Shown: positions 61,171 through 64,000 of the stretch, in pieces
Layout of the letters: the number at the start of each line of letters is the position of its first letter
How positions within the stretch are numbered: the first letter of the stretch is position 1
Assembly: GCF_000717275.1 (NCBI RefSeq)
Contig: NZ_JNYV01000001.1
Span: forward strand, 248,001 to 312,000
DNA length: 64,000 nt
Direction of reading: 5' to 3'
Source: Kitasatospora arboriphila
GTDB taxonomy: Bacteria; Actinomycetota; Actinomycetes; Mycobacteriales; Mycobacteriaceae
Notes under the pieces: model-generated
Told to the model about the DNA's origin: nothing
Database searches by the model: none
The model's input: only the letters and a program-made list of their open reading frames with translations
Program-made: the position numbers and the translations under genes

Positions 61171-61995
61171 TCAGGTCAGATGGTCGAAATCACCTCGCAC
61201 CCAACCGATGTGGCGTCGGGCCGAGTGCTGGACCGCAGCGGCCGCGTCGGCGGCGATGAACTCGGCGAAGTTTCCGTACAGGCGATCGAATCGGAACCTC
61301 CCGATGTCTCGAGCCAACCGGTCCACCACCGCCGCCGACAGTGGGATGCGGTTCGGATAGCTCCGCATGAAGGACACCGTGGCTCGGTCGGGATTGGGCA
61401 GGACGGTGTCTCCGGAAAGCAGCACACCGCGCCCCTGCGCTCCGGCGCCCCAATGCGCCACGGCACTACCCGGAAAGTGCCCGCCCGGTTGCGCGAGTGT
61501 GACCCCCGGCAGGACTTCGAGGTCACCGCTCCACGATTCGATGACCGGATCTGTCCGGGCCAACCACTCGAGATCGGCGTCGGCCACCAGGACCGGTACC
61601 CGCCCCAGTGCATGGCTCCACTCCACCTGGACACCGAACATGTGCGGATGACTGGCCACGATGGCCACCACATCTCCCCGATCGCGTACCGCGGCAACCG
61701 ACCGCTCATCGATGAAACCGAGGGGGTCCCACAACAGGTTTCCGGCCTGGGTGCACAGCAACTTGCTCCGCTGACCGATCCCGACTCCCGGTACGGCGCG
61801 CAGCTCGTTAAGCCCGGGTTCGAGTTCATCGATCTCGACGTGACGACCTTCCGCCGTCAACTCGGCGAGAGAGGCCCACTGTTGCCCGCCTGGCGGTACA
61901 TATTGGCGCTCGTCGGCACAGATCCGGCATGTCTGTGGCCGCCCGCTGCCGTGCTCCACGGCGCAGGTGCGGCAGATCACCGTGTCCAGGTCCAT
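61171..61995 (-). CDS. Metallo-beta-lactamase-fold protein with N-terminal Cys-rich knuckle
   Basis: A 274-residue protein from ATG 61995. The start has ICRTCAVEH and TCRICADERQ (C-x2-C pairs, zinc knuckle). The MBL part lacks the standard HxHxDH: ASHPHMFGVQVEW holds two His in its place, and LAQPGGHFPGSAV and LLSGDTVLPN supply other ligands. This variant is typical of a conserved subgroup of unknown function. The alternative ATG 62013 adds 6 residues. It is 66 bp after the M20 gene's start region, same direction. Confidence 0.85.
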   Translation of the reverse strand: MDLDTVICRTCAVEHGSGRPQTCRICADERQYVPPGGQQWASLAELTAEGRHVEIDELEPGLNELRAVPGVGIGQRSKLLCTQAGNLLWDPLGFIDERSVAAVRDRGDVVAIVASHPHMFGVQVEWSHALGRVPVLVADADLEWLARTDPVIESWSGDLEVLPGVTLAQPGGHFPGSAVAHWGAGAQGRGVLLSGDTVLPNPDRATVSFMRSYPNRIPLSAAVVDRLARDIGRFRFDRLYGNFAEFIAADAAAAVQHSARRHIGWVRGDFDHLT

Positions 61996-62071
61996 GAGAC
62001 AGATTGTTAGCACCTTGCCCGCATCGGTAGAGGAGAATCGTCTCGAGATGGTCGTGTCCTGGGGATTTGGG

Positions 62072-62099
62072 TTGCAGGCCGGCAGTCGGCTAATGTTAT
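62072..62099 (+). promoter_or_regulatory. Predicted promoter of tRNA-Leu
   Basis: TTGCAG (62072-62077) and TGTTAT (62094-62099) are 16 nt apart and lie about 33 nt before the tRNA. The rest of the 137-bp gap shows no gene. Confidence 0.4.
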
Positions 62100-62132
62100 C
62101 CGGCGCTGGCAGGTTGACTGCCGGCGTGACTG

Positions 62133-62218
62133 GTCCGAGTGGCGGAATGGCAGACGCGCTAGCTTGAGGTGCTAGTGCCCTATTAACGGGCGTGGGGGTT
62201 CAAGTCCCCCCTCGGACA
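62133..62218 (+). tRNA. tRNA-Leu (anticodon GAG)
   Basis: An 86-nt gene. The acceptor stem GTCCGAG (62133-62139) pairs with CTCGGAC (62211-62217), with discriminator A at 62218 and no encoded CCA. The anticodon arm is CTAGC-TTGAGGT-GCTAG, so the anticodon is GAG, reading CUC and CUU. The long variable arm (TGCCC-TATTAA-CGGGCG) and the T arm (GGGGGTTCAAGTCCCCC) confirm a class II leucine tRNA. Confidence 0.97.
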
Positions 62219-62292
62219 CACTTTGCCGGTACAGCGTGATGCTGCACCTGGTTGTCGATCGAAAAGCATCTGTCGGCGACTCGCGCACGGCC

Positions 62293-62298
62293 TACTGT
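62293..62298 (+). promoter_or_regulatory. Predicted -10 of the small membrane protein gene (leaderless)
   Basis: TACTGT ends 7 nt before ATG 62306, with no ribosome site. It supports this ATG over the in-frame upstream codons from 62252. Confidence 0.5.
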
Positions 62299-62305
62299 GC
62301 TGGGC

Positions 62306-62872
62306 ATGGATCAATCCGCGTTTTACGGCGTCGTGGCGGCCACCAATTTCACCCTGCTGGGCCTCTGGTGGGTCGCGGTCAAAGACCGGGACGATCTCAC
62401 CGGCCGAGACGGCCGCGGCAGCAACATGGCGTATCTCGTCTCGCTGCAATTCGTGGTCGCCGCCGCGGTGTCGTTGTTTGCCCAGGTGGCCCCGGAGATC
62501 ACCGCTGTGTGGCGCACCGGATTCTCGATCGCCGGACTCATCGGTGCAATCGGGATCGCGATGCTCGCGGTGCAGTTCCGCACTCACACCGACGCGAAGG
62601 TGATGCCGTGGGTGCTCGCCGGTGCGGGTGTGCCGTTGTACGTCTTGGTGTTTGTCGTCGCACTGTTCCCCGACGTCGTCGGCGCGATGAACCTGAGCCT
62701 GTCCCCCATCGAGGCCGAAGGACTGCTGCTGTCGATCATCGTGGTCCTCAGTGTCCAGGAGGCCTGGTTCGTCTCGATGACGCCACCGCGGGCGATACCG
62801 GCCGACGAACGAATCGGGGAGGCGAGCCCCACCGGCAGCACTTCCCCCGGAGCTGCCCCAACCGGACGCTGA
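62306..62872 (+). CDS. Predicted polytopic membrane protein
   Basis: A 188-residue protein with about five hydrophobic segments (GVVAATNFTLLGLWWVAV, YLVSLQFVVAAAVSLFAQV, TGFSIAGLIGAIGIAMLAV, VLAGAGVPLYVLVFVVALF and LLLSIIVVLSVQEAWFVSM) and a polar Pro/Thr/Ser C-terminal tail. No family motif is recognised and the role is unknown. It stands alone between tRNA-Leu and the SDR gene. Confidence 0.75.
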   Translation: MDQSAFYGVVAATNFTLLGLWWVAVKDRDDLTGRDGRGSNMAYLVSLQFVVAAAVSLFAQVAPEITAVWRTGFSIAGLIGAIGIAMLAVQFRTHTDAKVMPWVLAGAGVPLYVLVFVVALFPDVVGAMNLSLSPIEAEGLLLSIIVVLSVQEAWFVSMTPPRAIPADERIGEASPTGSTSPGAAPTGR

Positions 62873-62936
62873 CTGCCACGCTCGGCCGCGATGGCGAGGG
62901 CGGATCGCGGCGGTCAGGGTGGTCGACCGGGCGCAC

Positions 62937-62942
62937 TACAAT
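62937..62942 (+). promoter_or_regulatory. Predicted -10 of the zinc-ribbon SDR gene (leaderless)
   Basis: TACAAT, the closest match to the consensus in the window, ends 6 nt before GTG 62949. Confidence 0.55.
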
Positions 62943-62948
62943 ACTCAG

Positions 62949-64000
62949 GTGCACGCCGACCCCATCGATCCTGCCGACCTGGCGGTCTTCCACCGTGTCC
63001 TGGACCAGGTGACCGAACTCGACGCAGATCATCCTGATTCGATCACGGTGCAGCGGGCCGTGGCCTTGATGTTCAAGCGGGCCAAACGGCGCCGCAAGAA
63101 GCAGGCTCATCAGACCCGACTCGACGCCGACCGGAAGGTGCTGGCGGCCACCGCGACCGGTTCGCCGGACCGCATCGACGACGAGACCGCCGGCCTACCG
63201 CTGACGGGCGCGCCGGGCAGCACCGCGGGAACGCTCATCCGCGCCCAGCCGTGCTACATCTGCAAGCAGGACTACACCCGGGTCGACGCGTTCCACCATC
63301 AACTCTGCCCACGATGCGCGGCCGCCAACCGCGACAAACGCAACCAGCACACCGACCTGAGCGGCCGCCGTGCGCTTCTCACCGGCGGCAGGGCAAAGAT
63401 CGGCATGTACATCGCGCTGATGCTGCTCCGCGACGGTGCCGACCTCACCATCACCACCCGTTTCCCCAAGGATGCGGCCCGGCGATTCGCCCGGCAGCCG
63501 GACGCCGACCAATGGCTACACCGGCTGAGCATCGTCGGTATCGACCTCCGCGATCCTGCACAGGTGACAGCGCTGGCGGATTCGGTTGCAGCACAAGGAC
63601 CTCTCGACATCCTCATCAACAACGCCGCACAGACGGTCCGACGCACCGCCGGCGCGTACAGTTCGCTCGCCGACGCCGAACGAGCACCGCTCACCGGCCC
63701 CGCGGCAGCGGTACCGGTGCTGACCATGGGTGACAGCAGTGAGCTGCATCCACAGTCGCTCGCCTCAGGCGGCGATTCGGACTCGGCGGCCAAGGCGCTC
63801 GCCTCCCTGGCCATGACTGCGGGATCTGCCGCTCCCGCACGCATCGCCGACGGAACCGCCATCGACGCTGGCGGATTGCTGCCCGACCTGGTCGACAGCA
63901 ACAGCTGGGTGGAGACCGTCGACCAGGTGGACCCGCTGGAGTTGCTGGAAGTCCAGCTGTGCAACAGCGTGGCTCCATTCATCCTGCTGTCACGGCTCAC
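62949..64000 (+). CDS. SDR family protein with N-terminal zinc ribbon, 3' end beyond the window
   Basis: The frame from GTG 62949 is open to the window end (350 codons). Residues 1-95 are helical and basic. A zinc-ribbon-like motif follows: Cys102 and Cys105 (CYIC), Cys120 and Cys123 (CPRC), with His116-His117 nearby. The Rossmann cofactor loop is LLTGGRAKIG (about 143-152), then LDILINNAAQTVRR. An acidic, variable insertion follows; the YxxxK pair would be later and is not seen by the window edge. Zinc-ribbon SDRs exist in bacteria and some eukaryotes; their substrate is unknown. Nothing in the window shares its function. Confidence 0.8.
   Translation, partial: MHADPIDPADLAVFHRVLDQVTELDADHPDSITVQRAVALMFKRAKRRRKKQAHQTRLDADRKVLAATATGSPDRIDDETAGLPLTGAPGSTAGTLIRAQPCYICKQDYTRVDAFHHQLCPRCAAANRDKRNQHTDLSGRRALLTGGRAKIGMYIALMLLRDGADLTITTRFPKDAARRFARQPDADQWLHRLSIVGIDLRDPAQVTALADSVAAQGPLDILINNAAQTVRRTAGAYSSLADAERAPLTGPAAAVPVLTMGDSSELHPQSLASGGDSDSAAKALASLAMTAGSAAPARIADGTAIDAGGLLPDLVDSNSWVETVDQVDPLELLEVQLCNSVAPFILLSRL

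Overview
The window is a high-G+C actinobacterial chromosome segment. The Pup-proteasome genes, mycothiol ligase mshC, a DprE2-like reductase, F420-type enzymes and a gene order close to Mycobacterium tuberculosis Rv2062c-Rv2141c (with differences) place it in the Mycobacteriales. A Gordonia or Williamsia relative is my best guess; genus cannot be fixed from this sequence alone. It is mostly core chromosome: no phage, insertion sequence, plasmid gene or CRISPR array was seen. The most accessory-looking gene is a DUF222-HNH (13E12-type) gene under a perfect LexA box.

Layout. 1-2.2 kb: an amidohydrolase cut by the window edge and an FxsA membrane protein. 2.3-12.9 kb: aerobic cobalamin cluster, with cobN behind a B12 riboswitch, divergent cobG-cobH-cobIJ, and a converging operon SDR-cobL-cobM-cobK whose genes overlap by 4 bp. 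13-19.4 kb: F420-type flavin reductase, DUF222-HNH, Xaa-Pro peptidase, alpha/beta hydrolase, 5'-3' exonuclease, DUF4333 protein. 19.6-38.7 kb: helY, tatC, tatA, pafC, pafB, pafA, prcA, prcB, pup, dop, then glgP and an FHA-ABC transporter lying between dop and mpa, then mpa and trmI. 38.8-43.8 kb: RecB-type nuclease, thioesterase, HAD-hisE-hisG, flavin monooxygenase. 43.8-51.6 kb: metH, a PAC2 protein and the nitrite reductase operon. 51.7-57.8 kb: mshC, the SCO1664/DUF3090/phosphomutase trio, uppP and a lipoprotein. 57.8-64 kb: pyrD, PEBP, M20 peptidase, metallo-beta-lactamase-fold protein, tRNA-Leu(GAG), a membrane protein and a zinc-ribbon SDR cut by the window end.

How the genes connect. 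The corrin cluster makes the cofactor used by MetH in the same window. Dop deamidates Pup, PafA attaches it to lysines, Mpa unfolds pupylated proteins and PrcAB degrades them; PafBC is the DNA-damage activator encoded beside this system. A perfect LexA box on the DUF222-HNH gene adds the second damage-response arm. NirBD reduces nitrite to ammonium, and MshC makes the cysteine ligation step of mycothiol synthesis.

A recurrent regulatory feature is a TANNNT hexamer 6-7 nt upstream of the start codon with no Shine-Dalgarno sequence, seen before cobG, the F420 reductase, glgP, recB, metH, PAC2, the membrane protein and the terminal SDR. This points to widespread leaderless mRNAs and was used to choose several starts. 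The strongest leads are the SOS-controlled DUF222-HNH gene, the zinc-ribbon SDR, the uncharacterised trio beside mshC, and the repeats in the mpa promoter.
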